Assembly: GCA_029866215.1 (NCBI GenBank)
Contig: JARWZU010000001.1
Span: 1-64,000 of the forward strand
Length of the DNA: 64,000 nucleotides
Source of the DNA: Akkermansiaceae bacterium
GTDB taxonomy: Bacteria > Verrucomicrobiota > Verrucomicrobiia > Verrucomicrobiales > Akkermansiaceae
Reading direction: 5' to 3'
Below the pieces are notes generated by a model that did not search any database, was not told the origin of the DNA, and saw nothing but the letters and a program-made list of their open reading frames with translations. The translations under genes were made by a program, and so were the position numbers. Below are positions 1-9,143 of this stretch, one piece after another. The stretch's first letter is position 1, and each line of letters begins with the position of its first letter.

Positions 1-1
1 A

Positions 2-265
2 GAGGAACACGAAGCGGTGGTGATTGCGGGCTCAGAGTTTTTCACTCAAGAGCTCCAGCAACAGCTTTTTGCAGGCGATCCATCGACGCGGATTTTGCTT
101 TATGATCACAGCGGGAAAAACGTACTCGACCAAGTTGCTTGGTTCCGTGGGCACGGATTGAACCAGACCTTCGGGCTGCTCGGTGGGATTGACGCATGGA
201 GTCGGGAAGCTGACCCTTCGATCCAACGCTACCGGATCGAGATTGACCCACCGAATGACGGTTGA
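2..265 (+). CDS. Rhodanese-like domain protein, C-terminal fragment
   Basis: The frame is open from the window edge (base 2), so the 5' part lies outside. The visible 87 residues match the end of a rhodanese domain: a strand reading ILLYDHSG, then the typical closing segment FGLLGGIDAWSREADPSIQRY. In this family that ending is seen in stand-alone rhodanese proteins and at the C-terminus of ThiF/MoeB-type E1-like enzymes, where the domain carries persulfide sulfur. The active-site Cys position is occupied by YDHSG, so no catalytic Cys is seen in the visible part and the domain may be inactive. Which parent protein this belongs to cannot be decided here. Confidence 0.7.
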   Translation, partial: EEHEAVVIAGSEFFTQELQQQLFAGDPSTRILLYDHSGKNVLDQVAWFRGHGLNQTFGLLGGIDAWSREADPSIQRYRIEIDPPNDG

Positions 266-274
266 GCGGATCGA

Positions 275-652
275 TTAAAACGGCGGCTCGTCGTCGAAGT
301 CACCATCGTCGCGAAGATCTTGGAACGATGGCTCGCCGCCTGGTGACGAGGGATTTGTTGGTTTTTTCGAGGGGTTGGGGGAGCTTGCTCCGGCGGCTTG
401 AAGCTTCCAGCAGGCAAGATTGACGTAATACTTACCGTTGTACTCGTTGCCACGGATGTCGAAGTTGACCTGAACGTCTTGGCCGATCTCGTACTCATCG
501 AGCACGGGGCACTTGTCCTTTACGACTTCAAATTTCAGGTCCTGCGGGTATTTGTCCGCAGCGGTCGTTACCACGAATTCGCGTTTGCTGAAGCCGCTGG
601 GGAAGGCTTGGGTGGAGCCGATCCATTTCAATTTTCCGGACGTTTCGTACAT
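275..652 (-). CDS. DUF3127 OB-fold-like protein with SSB-like acidic tail
   Basis: A protein of 125 residues. Residues 1-85 match the DUF3127 pattern (SGKLKWIGSTQAFPSGFSKR, then REFVVTT, a KCPVLDEY segment and VNFDIRGNEYNGKYYVNLACW), a small beta-rich family thought to resemble the single-stranded DNA-binding OB fold. A Pro/Ser/Gly linker (about 88-108) leads to an acidic tip ending DFDDEPPF. This resembles the conserved C-terminal peptide of bacterial SSB, which recruits repair proteins. A nucleic-acid-binding role is inference. It lies 30 bp upstream of the parvulin gene on the same strand. Confidence 0.75.
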   Translation of the reverse strand: MYETSGKLKWIGSTQAFPSGFSKREFVVTTAADKYPQDLKFEVVKDKCPVLDEYEIGQDVQVNFDIRGNEYNGKYYVNLACWKLQAAGASSPNPSKKPTNPSSPGGEPSFQDLRDDGDFDDEPPF

Positions 653-682
653 GCGTGGATTCTTTCGAAACGCTGGGCGATG

Positions 683-1729
683 TCAATCGTACAGGATCTC
701 TTGGGCGAAAGATGCGAGAGCGGCTGGGTGAATTTTGATCATGGGTGATGCGGATTGTCGTAACGACTTACGGAGTTCGGAAGTCGCGTTCTGGCGCTTG
801 ATTGTCTCAAGCGCGGCGAGAATCTCTGGCAGTGCTTGATCGAATGAGCGGGCTTCTGCTGGCTTGCGGCCGGTTAGCTCGATGAGATGCCAGCCGAGGC
901 GGCTTTCGAGTAGGGTGGGTTGGTGAAGATTTAACAGAAAAACTGCTTGAGATAAATCGGTGGGCAGGCGGTCGCGGGTCATCCACCCGAGTTCGCCGCC
1001 GGAATTTTGGGTTGCGGGGTCCTCGCTGACTTCGCGGGCGAGTTGAGCGAAGTTCGCGCTGCCTTTGGAAAGCTTTTCGAGTGCGGTTGCAAGCGTCTGC
1101 CTTGCGGTCTCTGGTGGATGATCGAGCGTCGGGATGAACAGGTGGCGGACCTCGATCCGCTCTGGGATGGTGATCGAATCTGGGTTGGCATCGTACCATG
1201 ATCGTGCCTCTTTTCTGGTTACTTGGATAATGGGGGCGATCCGTGCTTCAACGAATTTTTCCTGACGGATCTGAGAGGCGATGTGATCGGCGAGCGCCTT
1301 GGGATTCGCGATGCCTTGAGCGCTCATTGCGGCATCCAGAGCGGACTTGTTTTCAAATCGATGGGTGAATCGAGAGATGCGTTCTGCCAATTCATGATCG
1401 GTGAGGATCAAGGGTGGTTGCATGGCTGAGACTTCGTGGATCAGAACTGCATGATCTACAAGGTCATCGAGCGCCGAATTCATCGAGGCGGTGAGCTCAG
1501 TTTTAGTTAGGGATTCTAATGACTTCCCGTGGGCCCAAAGTTGCTCCCTGACGGCTCGTTCCAACTGGCTTCGAGAGATGGACTGGCCGAAGACTTGTGC
1601 GACCTTTTCGTTTGAGTGCCAAAGCCGCAGTGATTTTTGAATCAGATGGTCAGGGATGAATCTTGAAATAACCACCAAGGCGACCACGAGTAATGACAGT
1701 GCAACCACCGGCTTGAAGAGTGGTCTCAT
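683..1729 (-). CDS. Membrane-anchored parvulin-type peptidyl-prolyl isomerase
   Basis: A protein of 348 residues with an N-terminal hydrophobic helix (about 7-25, VVALSLLVVALVVIS) that probably anchors it in the inner membrane facing the periplasm. A SurA/PrsA-like helical region follows (about 45-185). The parvulin domain (about 190-310) carries VRHLFIPT, FAQLAREVSEDPATQNSGGE and LGWHLIELTGRK, the usual rotamase signature. It should assist folding of exported proteins by prolyl cis-trans isomerisation. The adjacent upstream gene encodes an exported L,D-transpeptidase and is probably co-transcribed (10 bp gap). A second SurA-like protein lies at 13817-14836. Confidence 0.85.
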   Translation of the reverse strand: MRPLFKPVVALSLLVVALVVISRFIPDHLIQKSLRLWHSNEKVAQVFGQSISRSQLERAVREQLWAHGKSLESLTKTELTASMNSALDDLVDHAVLIHEVSAMQPPLILTDHELAERISRFTHRFENKSALDAAMSAQGIANPKALADHIASQIRQEKFVEARIAPIIQVTRKEARSWYDANPDSITIPERIEVRHLFIPTLDHPPETARQTLATALEKLSKGSANFAQLAREVSEDPATQNSGGELGWMTRDRLPTDLSQAVFLLNLHQPTLLESRLGWHLIELTGRKPAEARSFDQALPEILAALETIKRQNATSELRKSLRQSASPMIKIHPAALASFAQEILYD

Positions 1730-1739
1730 CGTGGTGATT

Positions 1740-2777
1740 CTAACGAATTTCTACGGTCGTGCCGGGGCGGACGAGGGTGGGGAGGCGGACTGCATCCCAA
1801 TTCGCCATGCGGATGCATCCGTGGCTGCGGGCGCGGCCGATGGTTTCTGGGTTAGGCGTGCCGTGCATGCCAACGCCCGGTTTTGTGAGACCGCACCAGA
1901 AGACGCCCACTGGGCTGTTTGGACCGGGTGGGATATTGAGTGCCTCCGACTCACTGCTGCGTTTGCCGGTTTCCAGAAGCTTGAGATCGTAGCGCCAGTA
2001 GGGGAGTTCCACCGAGTTCCTAACAGACCATGTGCCGAATTTTAGAAATCGGTCTTCGCCGGGGGTGATAGGAAATGAGGCGATGAGACCTCGATTCGGG
2101 TGAGTGGGAGTGCTCGCTTCAGATCCGGGTTCAGCAACCCGTCGTGCGGCTGGGGCGGCTTCGAAGATGCGGACTTGGTTGATCTTGGTGTCGACCACGG
2201 CATGGCGTTGGCTAATAGCTTCGTCGGTCTTGTAAATCGCACCAGTCAGACTCTCGATCATGAAGGGCTGAACGTTTGGGACCGTGATGGCATCGTGTGG
2301 TTTGAGTTTTTCGATCTTCGATTTGCCATTCAGAAGGATCAGATAATCCACATCGGTGTGATAGCGCTCCGACATGAATTCCCCGAGGCTTCGGTAGCTC
2401 ATGCGTTTGCATTTCGCCTGCAGTTCAACTTTGGTTGGCAGGGCATGGTTCACCCAATCCGTCGCGCAGGCGGGGACGATGGCGGTCGCGAGCGGGTTTG
2501 GGACCGCCTTGCGAGCTTCGTTACTTGCGGCGACCCAGTCTGTGAGCGGGTGGCCATTCGCCTCATTCCAAGATTGCACCGCGAGTTCGGTGAAGGTGCC
2601 GGGTCGGCCATCAATCACGCCGGGGCCGAATTTTGCCTCATCGAGAAAAATCTGGAGGCGGACGGCATCCTCACCGCTGGGTTTGGTTTCGTGGGGATTG
2701 GGCTCTAGGGTGGGGGTCGTTTCTCCACAAGCAAGCGCCACGAAAAGAGTGGAAATGATAGGGATGAGCCGTAGCAT
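1740..2777 (-). CDS. L,D-transpeptidase (YkuD family) lipoprotein
   Basis: A 345-residue protein from ATG at 2777. The longer upstream frame was not used, because this ATG begins a lipoprotein signal, MLRLIPIISTLFVALACGE, with Cys17 as likely lipidation site. The middle holds a peptidoglycan-binding-like region (DEAKFGPGVIDGRPGTFTE) and a LysM-like stretch (YHTDVDYLILLNG...LKPHDAITVPN). The C-terminus has the YkuD catalytic signature: His near 304 (GMHGTPN) and SHGCIRM near 318-324 with the nucleophilic Cys. Such enzymes make 3-3 peptidoglycan cross-links or attach proteins to the wall. It lies between hflX and the PPIase on the same strand. Confidence 0.88.
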   Translation of the reverse strand: MLRLIPIISTLFVALACGETTPTLEPNPHETKPSGEDAVRLQIFLDEAKFGPGVIDGRPGTFTELAVQSWNEANGHPLTDWVAASNEARKAVPNPLATAIVPACATDWVNHALPTKVELQAKCKRMSYRSLGEFMSERYHTDVDYLILLNGKSKIEKLKPHDAITVPNVQPFMIESLTGAIYKTDEAISQRHAVVDTKINQVRIFEAAPAARRVAEPGSEASTPTHPNRGLIASFPITPGEDRFLKFGTWSVRNSVELPYWRYDLKLLETGKRSSESEALNIPPGPNSPVGVFWCGLTKPGVGMHGTPNPETIGRARSHGCIRMANWDAVRLPTLVRPGTTVEIR

Positions 2778-2794
2778 GGAGTAAGGTTGTAAAA

Positions 2795-4096
2795 TTATAC
2801 GGGAATGGTTGCGAATGCTTCGAGCCGACCGGCGATGGTTGCAGGAACTACCGCCGTGACGAGGATGTCGTCTCCCTCGTAGTCGGTCGCGATGACCTTC
2901 GCCTCGCGGTGCAGGAGGCTGACGAGATCCGCGCGGTGCTGTGGGATCCGATAATCTTTCTGTTGGACCCGGTGGGAGAGTACCTCGCTGCAAGTGGCCA
3001 ACAACTCTTCAAGCCCGAGGCCAGTCACCGCCGACGCGTGGAGTGCGTGCGGGTATTTCTTTTCGAGGGCGATCAATTCAAATGGATTGGTGATGCGGTC
3101 GATTTTATTGAGGACCGTGATGATTTCCTTGTCCCCAGCACCGAGTTCTTTCAGCACCTCAAGCGTGGTGTCATGCAGTCGTTCGATTTCGTGAGAGGTC
3201 GCGTCGAGCACGTGGATTAAGAAATCTGCGAGGGTGGCTTCTTCGAGGGTGGCCTTGAATGCCTCGACGAGTCGGTGGGGAAGATTTCGCACAAATCCGA
3301 CGGTGTCCGTGATGAGGAGCGGTTGGCCATCGGGGAGCTCGATTCGGCGGGTGGTCGTGTCGAGAGTGGCGAACAGCATGTCCTTGGCCATCACGTCGGC
3401 GCCGCTGAGGATATTCAGGAGGGTGGACTTTCCTGCGTTCGTGTAACCGACGATGGCGGCATGGGGCGTGGCGAATTTCTCGCGTTCTTTGCGTTGGGTT
3501 TTCCGTTGCTGGCGGACCACCTCGATCTCTCGTTTTGCGCGATCGATCGTCTGGTACGCCAGCCGGCGGTCCACTTCGATTTGTTTTTCGCCCATGCCTC
3601 GGGACGCACCTCCGCCTGCGCCGCCGCCAGAACCTGCCGATTCTCGGTCGAGGTGACCCCACATCCGTGCGAGGCGAGGGAGGGCATACTGCATGCGAGC
3701 GAGTTCCACTTGGAGGCGAGCCTCTTTGGTTTGCGCACGTTTGGCGAAAATATCGAGGATGACTTCCTCACGGTCGATCACGCAGAGATCCGCAAGTTTT
3801 TCCCACTCGCGTTGTTGGGATGGGGCAAGGCCGTTGTCGATGACGATCACGTCGCACTCATGGGCGCGGGCGAGAGCGACCATTTCTTCAGCTTTCCCAC
3901 TGCCGCAGAGGAATTTCTTGTTTTTTTCTCGGATGCGGCAGAGGACCGACTCCACCACCGCCACGCCGAGCGTTTGGACGAGTTCGGCGAGTTCCTCGAG
4001 CAGGGATTCTGCCTCGGTCGCCTCACGGGTATCCGAGTAAAATCGCACCAGCAAGGCGCGCTCGATCATTTCTGGTTTCTCTCTGACTTCGAACAT
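2795..4096 (-). CDS. hflX: Ribosome-associated GTPase HflX
   Basis: A protein of 433 residues from ATG at 4096. The frame is open further upstream, but family length and the typical start just before IERALLV favour this ATG. The HflX N-terminal domain (about 10-150, GSGKAEEMVALA, QLE-type helix LQVELARMQYALPRL) is followed by a Gly-rich loop and helix (about 155-205). The G domain has G1 GYTNAGKST (217-225), G3 DTVGF (264-268) and G4 NKID. HflX binds the 50S subunit and splits stalled 70S ribosomes under stress. lysS diverges from it 162 bp away. Confidence 0.95.
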   Translation of the reverse strand: MFEVREKPEMIERALLVRFYSDTREATEAESLLEELAELVQTLGVAVVESVLCRIREKNKKFLCGSGKAEEMVALARAHECDVIVIDNGLAPSQQREWEKLADLCVIDREEVILDIFAKRAQTKEARLQVELARMQYALPRLARMWGHLDRESAGSGGGAGGGASRGMGEKQIEVDRRLAYQTIDRAKREIEVVRQQRKTQRKEREKFATPHAAIVGYTNAGKSTLLNILSGADVMAKDMLFATLDTTTRRIELPDGQPLLITDTVGFVRNLPHRLVEAFKATLEEATLADFLIHVLDATSHEIERLHDTTLEVLKELGAGDKEIITVLNKIDRITNPFELIALEKKYPHALHASAVTGLGLEELLATCSEVLSHRVQQKDYRIPQHRADLVSLLHREAKVIATDYEGDDILVTAVVPATIAGRLEAFATIPV

Positions 4097-4258
4097 CCGC
4101 AAGAAGCAGTAGCACTGGGGAGGGCCTTTCGCTATGGGAATTTTGGCGGAATTGGTTGATGGGCGGGTGCGATCGCCGGGGTGAAAACCAAAATCATCGG
4201 GGTGATTTCGTTTCGACGCTTGCGGGTTGCTCGCTCGCGGCGCAATTTCCCTTCCGAC

Positions 4259-5737
4259 ATGAGTGAAGCCGTCAGCCCGCAACCGCCGCAATCCACCGAA
4301 GCAGAACTGATCGCCGTTCGCCGCGAGAAACTCGCGAAACTGCGCGAACTTGGCATCGATCCGTTTGGCGCTCGGTTTGAGGTTTCGATTACCCCAGCCG
4401 ATCTCCGCGCAAATTTCGCTGAGGGACTCCAAGTCAAGGTGGCGGGTCGCATCACCGCGCTGCGTGACATGGGCAAATCCTGTTTTTTTCAACTCGCCGA
4501 CGTTCACGGCAGCATCCAAGGGTACGTCAGCATCAAGAACCTCGGAGAAACCGAAGCCGCAGCGTGGAAATGCCTCGATCGTGGTGACTGGATCGGCATC
4601 GAGGGCGAGACGTTCCTAACCAAGACCGGCGAGCCGACGGTGAAGTTGGACAAGTTCACCGTGCTTTCCAAGTCCTTGCGGCCGATGCCCGACAAGTGGC
4701 ACGGCGTGGCGGATCGGGAAATCAAATACCGCAAGCGTCACCTTGATTTGATGGGGAATCCCGACAGTGCGGCCTTGTTCGTGAAGCGCTCGTTGATGAT
4801 CGCAGAGATCCGCCGCTTCCTCCAAGACCGTGGGTTTCTTGAGGTTGAAACGCCGATGCTTCACGACGTCGCGGGTGGGGCAGCGGCTCGTCCGTTTGAG
4901 ACGCACCACAACGCGCTCGGGATGCCGCTGACCTTGAGGATCGCGCCAGAGCTTTTCCTGAAGCGCCTTCTCGTGGGCGGGTTCACCAAGATTTTTGAGC
5001 TCAACCGCAGTTTTCGGAACGAAGGGATTTCTCGGCGTCACAACCCTGAGTTCACCATGCTCGAAGCGTACTGGGCATTTTCCGATTTCGAGGAAATGGC
5101 AGATCTCGTCGAAGAACTGACGTGTCATCTCGCAGAGAAATTCTGCGGTGGCCTCCAGATCGAGCACAAGGATGAGGACGGAAATGTCACTCGCACGATC
5201 AACCTCTCGCGGCCGTGGAAGCGGGCAAGCTACCACGAGCTCATCAAGCTGGCGGCTGGGGAGGATTTCTTTGATCTCGATGCTGCCGGTCGCCGCGCGC
5301 GGTGTGAAAAGCATGGGATTCAGATTTCAGCAGGCATGGAAGACCACGAGGTGATCCAGCAAGCGTTTGAGAAGCTGGTGGAAGAGAAGACCTTTGATCC
5401 GTGCTTCGTCACGCGCGTCTCGAGTGAGTTGGTGCCTTTGGCGAAGGTTAGCCCGGGTGGTCAGACGGTCGAGGTCTACGAGCTCATCATCAATGGGCAG
5501 GAGATTTCACCAGGCTACTCAGAGCTCAATGATCCGGATGTTCAGCGCGAGCGTCTTGAGGCCCAATCGGGTGAAGAGACGCAGAAGGTGGACTATGATT
5601 TCATCGAGACCCTCGAGCATGGTATGCCACCAGCGGGTGGGATCGGCATTGGCCTTGACCGGCTTTGCATGATGCTCACGGGAGCACCTACCATTCGCGA
5701 CGTGGTCTTGTTCCCCTTGCTGAAGCGGAAGGACTGA
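4259..5737 (+). CDS. lysS: Lysyl-tRNA synthetase, class II
   Basis: A protein of 492 residues from ATG at 4259; an earlier in-frame start would add 26 residues with no family counterpart. The N-terminal anticodon-binding OB fold (about 50-150) reads VKVAGRITALRDMGKSCFF. The class II catalytic core follows, with motif 2 (RNEGISRRHNPEFTMLEAYW) and motif 3 near the C-terminus (GGIGIGLDRLCMML). It charges tRNA-Lys in the cytoplasm. Length and order match bacterial LysS. It is transcribed divergently from hflX and converges on pfp, with a hairpin between them. Confidence 0.97.
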   Translation: MSEAVSPQPPQSTEAELIAVRREKLAKLRELGIDPFGARFEVSITPADLRANFAEGLQVKVAGRITALRDMGKSCFFQLADVHGSIQGYVSIKNLGETEAAAWKCLDRGDWIGIEGETFLTKTGEPTVKLDKFTVLSKSLRPMPDKWHGVADREIKYRKRHLDLMGNPDSAALFVKRSLMIAEIRRFLQDRGFLEVETPMLHDVAGGAAARPFETHHNALGMPLTLRIAPELFLKRLLVGGFTKIFELNRSFRNEGISRRHNPEFTMLEAYWAFSDFEEMADLVEELTCHLAEKFCGGLQIEHKDEDGNVTRTINLSRPWKRASYHELIKLAAGEDFFDLDAAGRRARCEKHGIQISAGMEDHEVIQQAFEKLVEEKTFDPCFVTRVSSELVPLAKVSPGGQTVEVYELIINGQEISPGYSELNDPDVQRERLEAQSGEETQKVDYDFIETLEHGMPPAGGIGIGLDRLCMMLTGAPTIRDVVLFPLLKRKD

Positions 5738-5740
5738 AAA

Positions 5741-5766
5741 GAGATCAGGGTTTGACGCCTGATCTC
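5741..5766. terminator. Hairpin terminator between lysS and pfp
   Basis: A perfect 9-bp inverted repeat: GAGATCAGG (5741-5749), loop GTTTGACG, CCTGATCTC (5758-5766). It starts 3 bp after the lysS stop. Read on the minus strand the stem is followed by TTTT (complement of the AAAA at 5737-5740), so it best fits an intrinsic terminator for pfp. It may also stop lysS transcripts, though no T-run follows on the plus strand. Confidence 0.65.
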
Positions 5767-5814
5767 CTCACAGATTCTACTCTCGAATCACTCAAGCTGA
5801 GCGGCTCTGAGAGA

Positions 5815-7041
5815 TCAAGGATGAAGGATCTTCGGGACCTTTGGTGCGCGTAAGCGATGCGACTCCGGAAGGTTTGAGCCCAACAACGGGCGGCAATAAT
5901 TTTTGAAATCTTCGGTGACTCCATTGCCTGCAGCATTGATGAAGTTGTCAGGCATGTGACGGGTCTTTCCGGCGACCTTCTCGATCGGCACCAAGTCGTA
6001 ATCCACGCTGTAATTCAGGACTGGGCGGCGAATCACCACAGATCCGTCCACATTGTCCCACATCGCATATTGGACTGCCTTTTCACCGACCTCACGGGCT
6101 TCACGAGCGTCACGGTCGGATTGGATCCCCATGAATGAGCGTTGCAAGTAGCCGAACGTGTCCGAGCGCACGCGTTTGATGCCAAGGCCGCTGCGAATTT
6201 CGTTTGCGAGCAGATCGCCAAGGGCGCCGGTGCCTGAGAGTTGGATGTTGCCGTGGGAGTCACGCTCCTCGGTTCCTAACAATTTTGTGATCATCGCCAC
6301 GCCTTGTGGGTCGGAAATCCCTTCAGACACTGCGATCGTGCAGAGACCGTACTGCTTGTAAGTGCGTTCGACATCGCCGAGGAACTTGTCCATCTCGAAG
6401 GCTCTTTCCGGGACGTAGACCAAGTGCGGGCCTTCGTCGAAGTACTTTTGCGCCATGGAAGAGGCGGCGGTGAGGAAACCTGCGTGGCGACCCATCACCA
6501 CACCGATGTAAACGCCTTGAAGCGCGCGGTTGTCGAGGTTCACGCCAGCGAACGCCTGTGAAACGAACCGAGCGGCGGAGCCGAAGCCAGGGCAGTGGTC
6601 GTTTTCTTCGAGATCGTTGTCGATGGTCTTGGGAATGTGGATTGCTCGGAGTTCGTAATTCGCTTCCTTTGCTTGCTCGTTTACGATGCGAACGGTGTCA
6701 GAAGAGTCATTTCCTCCAACGTAGAAAAAGTAACGGATGTCATGCGCTTGCATGACCTTGAACATCCGCGCGCAGTATTCCTCATCGGGCTTGTCGCGTG
6801 TGGAAAGCAGTCCTGACGATGGAGTGCCTGAGACCTGTTCAAGGTTGTGGGTCGTCTCGCGGGTGAGATCCAGAAAGTTCTCGTCGATGATCCCGCGCAC
6901 GCCGTGGATGGCTCCGTAAACGGAAGTCACTTGGCTAAACTTGCGGGCCTCGAGGGCGACGCCGACGACACTTTGGTTGATTACAGGGGTGGGGCCGCCA
7001 CCTTGGGCGACTAGAACTTTACCTTCCAAACGATTACTCAT
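5815..7041 (-). CDS. pfp: Diphosphate-dependent 6-phosphofructokinase
   Basis: A protein of 408 residues from ATG at 7041 (MSNRLEGKVLVAQ); a start 9 codons earlier is possible. The phosphofructokinase fold is shown by GGGPTPVIN (14-22), GGNDS (109-113), PKTIDND (137-143) and GRHAGF. Asp at the fourth position of GGNDS, where ATP enzymes have Gly, and the KTIDND segment are the known marks of pyrophosphate use. The third residue is Asn rather than the usual Asp, a variant I associate with some PPi-PFK subgroups. The enzyme would phosphorylate fructose 6-phosphate reversibly. A hairpin lies just beyond its stop. Confidence 0.9.
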   Translation of the reverse strand: MSNRLEGKVLVAQGGGPTPVINQSVVGVALEARKFSQVTSVYGAIHGVRGIIDENFLDLTRETTHNLEQVSGTPSSGLLSTRDKPDEEYCARMFKVMQAHDIRYFFYVGGNDSSDTVRIVNEQAKEANYELRAIHIPKTIDNDLEENDHCPGFGSAARFVSQAFAGVNLDNRALQGVYIGVVMGRHAGFLTAASSMAQKYFDEGPHLVYVPERAFEMDKFLGDVERTYKQYGLCTIAVSEGISDPQGVAMITKLLGTEERDSHGNIQLSGTGALGDLLANEIRSGLGIKRVRSDTFGYLQRSFMGIQSDRDAREAREVGEKAVQYAMWDNVDGSVVIRRPVLNYSVDYDLVPIEKVAGKTRHMPDNFINAAGNGVTEDFKNYCRPLLGSNLPESHRLRAPKVPKILHP

Positions 7042-7183
7042 GACGCTGAGAGGATTGAGAATCCTCACCGAGATGCAAGCCTTGAAAGAGTGATCTGATG
7101 AAAAGTGTAATTGATTCTGCGTTGTGAGTCTGAGGAAATCGCGATAGGCTTGATTTCTGAGTGGAGCGGAAGAACAACTGCGG

Positions 7184-7726
7184 GTGAATGATCCGTGCCC
7201 CTGGCTGCCGAGGGTGACGGAGGTTCATGATGTTTCGATCACTCGTCGGCATGGTGAATCTAAGGGCTTGGATTTCTATTTGGACGCTTTGCGGTATGCG
7301 CAGTCGCAATGGGTCACAGGAAAGCCAGCTCAAGCGTTGTTGCAGCTGAATAAGGCTTGGATGGCGGATCTTCGTTTTGATGATTCCACCATGAGTTTGG
7401 ATTCACATCCTTACCGGGCTTTGGTTTGGATTTTGGCACGGGCATCAACGCAGGACTGCGGGTATTTGGGGAATCCGGTTCGGCATTTTCAACACCTCGC
7501 GAGCCGGATGCGTGGTCCAAGGACTGAAATTCGAGTCTGGCGTGCGTGGGTCTGTTTTCATCTTGCGGAGCGCGTCCTTTGCCCTAATGAATTTCCGAGG
7601 GATGTGAGACAGATCGTCCGTGAGGGGATTTGGATTCCCCATTTCCAACGCGCACGCTACGAAATCTCCAAGAGTGGGTGGGCAAGTGAATGTCGATCTA
7701 ACATGATGCTAGATGTGGTGCCCTAG
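7184..7726 (+). CDS. Conserved hypothetical protein (180 aa)
   Basis: A GTG-initiated frame of 180 residues, divergent from pfp. I do not recognise a named family. It is rich in Trp and Arg, has no signal peptide or membrane segment, and reads as a soluble helical protein (DALRYAQSQWVTGKPAQALLQLNKAW resembles a TPR-like helix pair when read as two halves). Its amino-acid composition looks like a real protein and the opposite strand has only short frames. It ends 13 bp before the convergent efflux-lipoprotein gene. Confidence 0.6.
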   Translation: MNDPCPWLPRVTEVHDVSITRRHGESKGLDFYLDALRYAQSQWVTGKPAQALLQLNKAWMADLRFDDSTMSLDSHPYRALVWILARASTQDCGYLGNPVRHFQHLASRMRGPRTEIRVWRAWVCFHLAERVLCPNEFPRDVRQIVREGIWIPHFQRARYEISKSGWASECRSNMMLDVVP

Positions 7727-7739
7727 ATGTTGAGCCGAC

Positions 7740-9143
7740 TCAACCTTTCACGCTCCATCCTCCGCCGAGTGCTTTGGCGAGGGCCGCGAGTGTGATCCGC
7801 TGCTGGGCCTCAAGTTGGCTTAGCACCAAGCGAACTTGCAGGACCCCACGTTCGGCATCGACCACCTCGAAGTAGCTCGTCAATCCCTTGTCGTAGCGCT
7901 CTTGTGAGAGGCGGCGGGTTTCTTGTGAGCTGGTGAGAGCCAGTTCAAGTGCGGCACGCGACTTCGCGAGTCCCTTGAGGTCCACGAGTGCGTCCTCCAC
8001 CTCACGGAGCGCGATCAGCAAGGTCTGGCGGTAGGTTGCGAGCGCTTCATCGTAGCGGCTGCGAGAGGCTTTGTAGATCGCTTGGTTGAATCCTCCATCT
8101 AATAGAGGGGCGGCTGCGCCTGCACCGAGTGAGAGCACCCGATTTTCCCAGTCCAAGAAGCGATTGAAATCCACCGACTCAAGACCTGCGCCGGCGGTGA
8201 GATTGAAATTTGGGTAGAAGTTTGCCTCAGCGACGCCGATGCGGGCGTTGGCGGCGCGGAGGTTTTCCGCTGCGGCGCGGACGTCTGGGCGGCGATTGAG
8301 TACCTCAGCAGGAAGCCCTGGGAGGATGGTGGGAAGTTTCCGACTTGATCGAAGTTGGGGGATCGAAAATTCCGATGGAGCCGTGCCGCAAAGAACTGCG
8401 AGTGCGTGTTCTGCGGACCCGCGCTGGCGTTGGACGAGGCCGATATCATTTTCTGCGAGTTGCACTTCCGTGCGGGCACGGCTGGATGCGAGGCCGTCGA
8501 TGAGGCCGGCGGCGAGCTTCGAATCTTGGATCGAGAGCGCATCTTGGCGACTTTTGAGCGTGCTGATGAGGACAGCGTTTTGGGCATCGAGTCCGCGCAG
8601 AAGGAAATACTGGCGGGCGACCTCGGTGGCGACGCCGAGGCGCTGAGAATCGAGTAATGCGAGTTTATTGAACGACTCTGCGGTCGATGCTTCGACACTG
8701 CGTTTGTTGCGCCCCCAGAGGTCAGGGTCGTAGGCGAGGTTGAACGAGCTTCGGTAGTTCTCTGAGCTGAGGCTGACGTTTGCACCTGCTGGAAGATTCG
8801 CTCTTAGGGCATCGGCAGAGCTTCGAGAAACGCCAGCGCTTCCTGATAGATTGAGGGTTGGAAAAAGTTTGGCACGATCAGCCCCAACTAAAGCGCGAGA
8901 AGTTTCCACGCGGGCCTTTGCCGCAGCGATTTCGGGATTTGCGGCCTCTGCCCTCTCGATTAAGCGCGTGAGCTCCGGATCATCAAACAGCCTCCACCAA
9001 GTGTCTGGTGCAGGCTGGGCGGCTACGGGTTTTGACTCCCGCCAGTTGGAGAGTGTTGGTAGCTCGGGTAACTTGAAATTTGGACCAAGCGTGCAAGAGC
9101 CAAGTGCGAATGCAGCCGGCAGAATGAGAAATTGAGGTTTCAT
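7740..9143 (-). CDS. Outer-membrane efflux lipoprotein, NodT/TolC type
   Basis: A protein of 467 residues. The lipoprotein signal MKPQFLILPAAFALGSC places the lipidated Cys at 17. Two outer membrane efflux (OEP) repeats follow; the conserved parts include LGPNFKLPELP after the Cys, PDTWWRLFDDPEL, and YRQTLLIALREVEDALVDL. It would form the trimeric outer-membrane channel. The start codon overlaps the stop of the upstream HlyD-family gene by 4 bp, so it is translationally coupled into an exporter operon (permease, ATPase, adaptor, channel). Confidence 0.92.
   Translation of the reverse strand: MKPQFLILPAAFALGSCTLGPNFKLPELPTLSNWRESKPVAAQPAPDTWWRLFDDPELTRLIERAEAANPEIAAAKARVETSRALVGADRAKLFPTLNLSGSAGVSRSSADALRANLPAGANVSLSSENYRSSFNLAYDPDLWGRNKRSVEASTAESFNKLALLDSQRLGVATEVARQYFLLRGLDAQNAVLISTLKSRQDALSIQDSKLAAGLIDGLASSRARTEVQLAENDIGLVQRQRGSAEHALAVLCGTAPSEFSIPQLRSSRKLPTILPGLPAEVLNRRPDVRAAAENLRAANARIGVAEANFYPNFNLTAGAGLESVDFNRFLDWENRVLSLGAGAAAPLLDGGFNQAIYKASRSRYDEALATYRQTLLIALREVEDALVDLKGLAKSRAALELALTSSQETRRLSQERYDKGLTSYFEVVDAERGVLQVRLVLSQLEAQQRITLAALAKALGGGWSVKG

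Noticed and set aside
3275-4159. A 294-residue plus-strand frame over hflX
   Set aside because: It lies antisense to a gene with all HflX motifs and has no recognisable domain.
4616-5314. A 232-residue minus-strand frame inside lysS
   Set aside because: It is the complement of the conserved LysS catalytic core; a codon-shadow frame.
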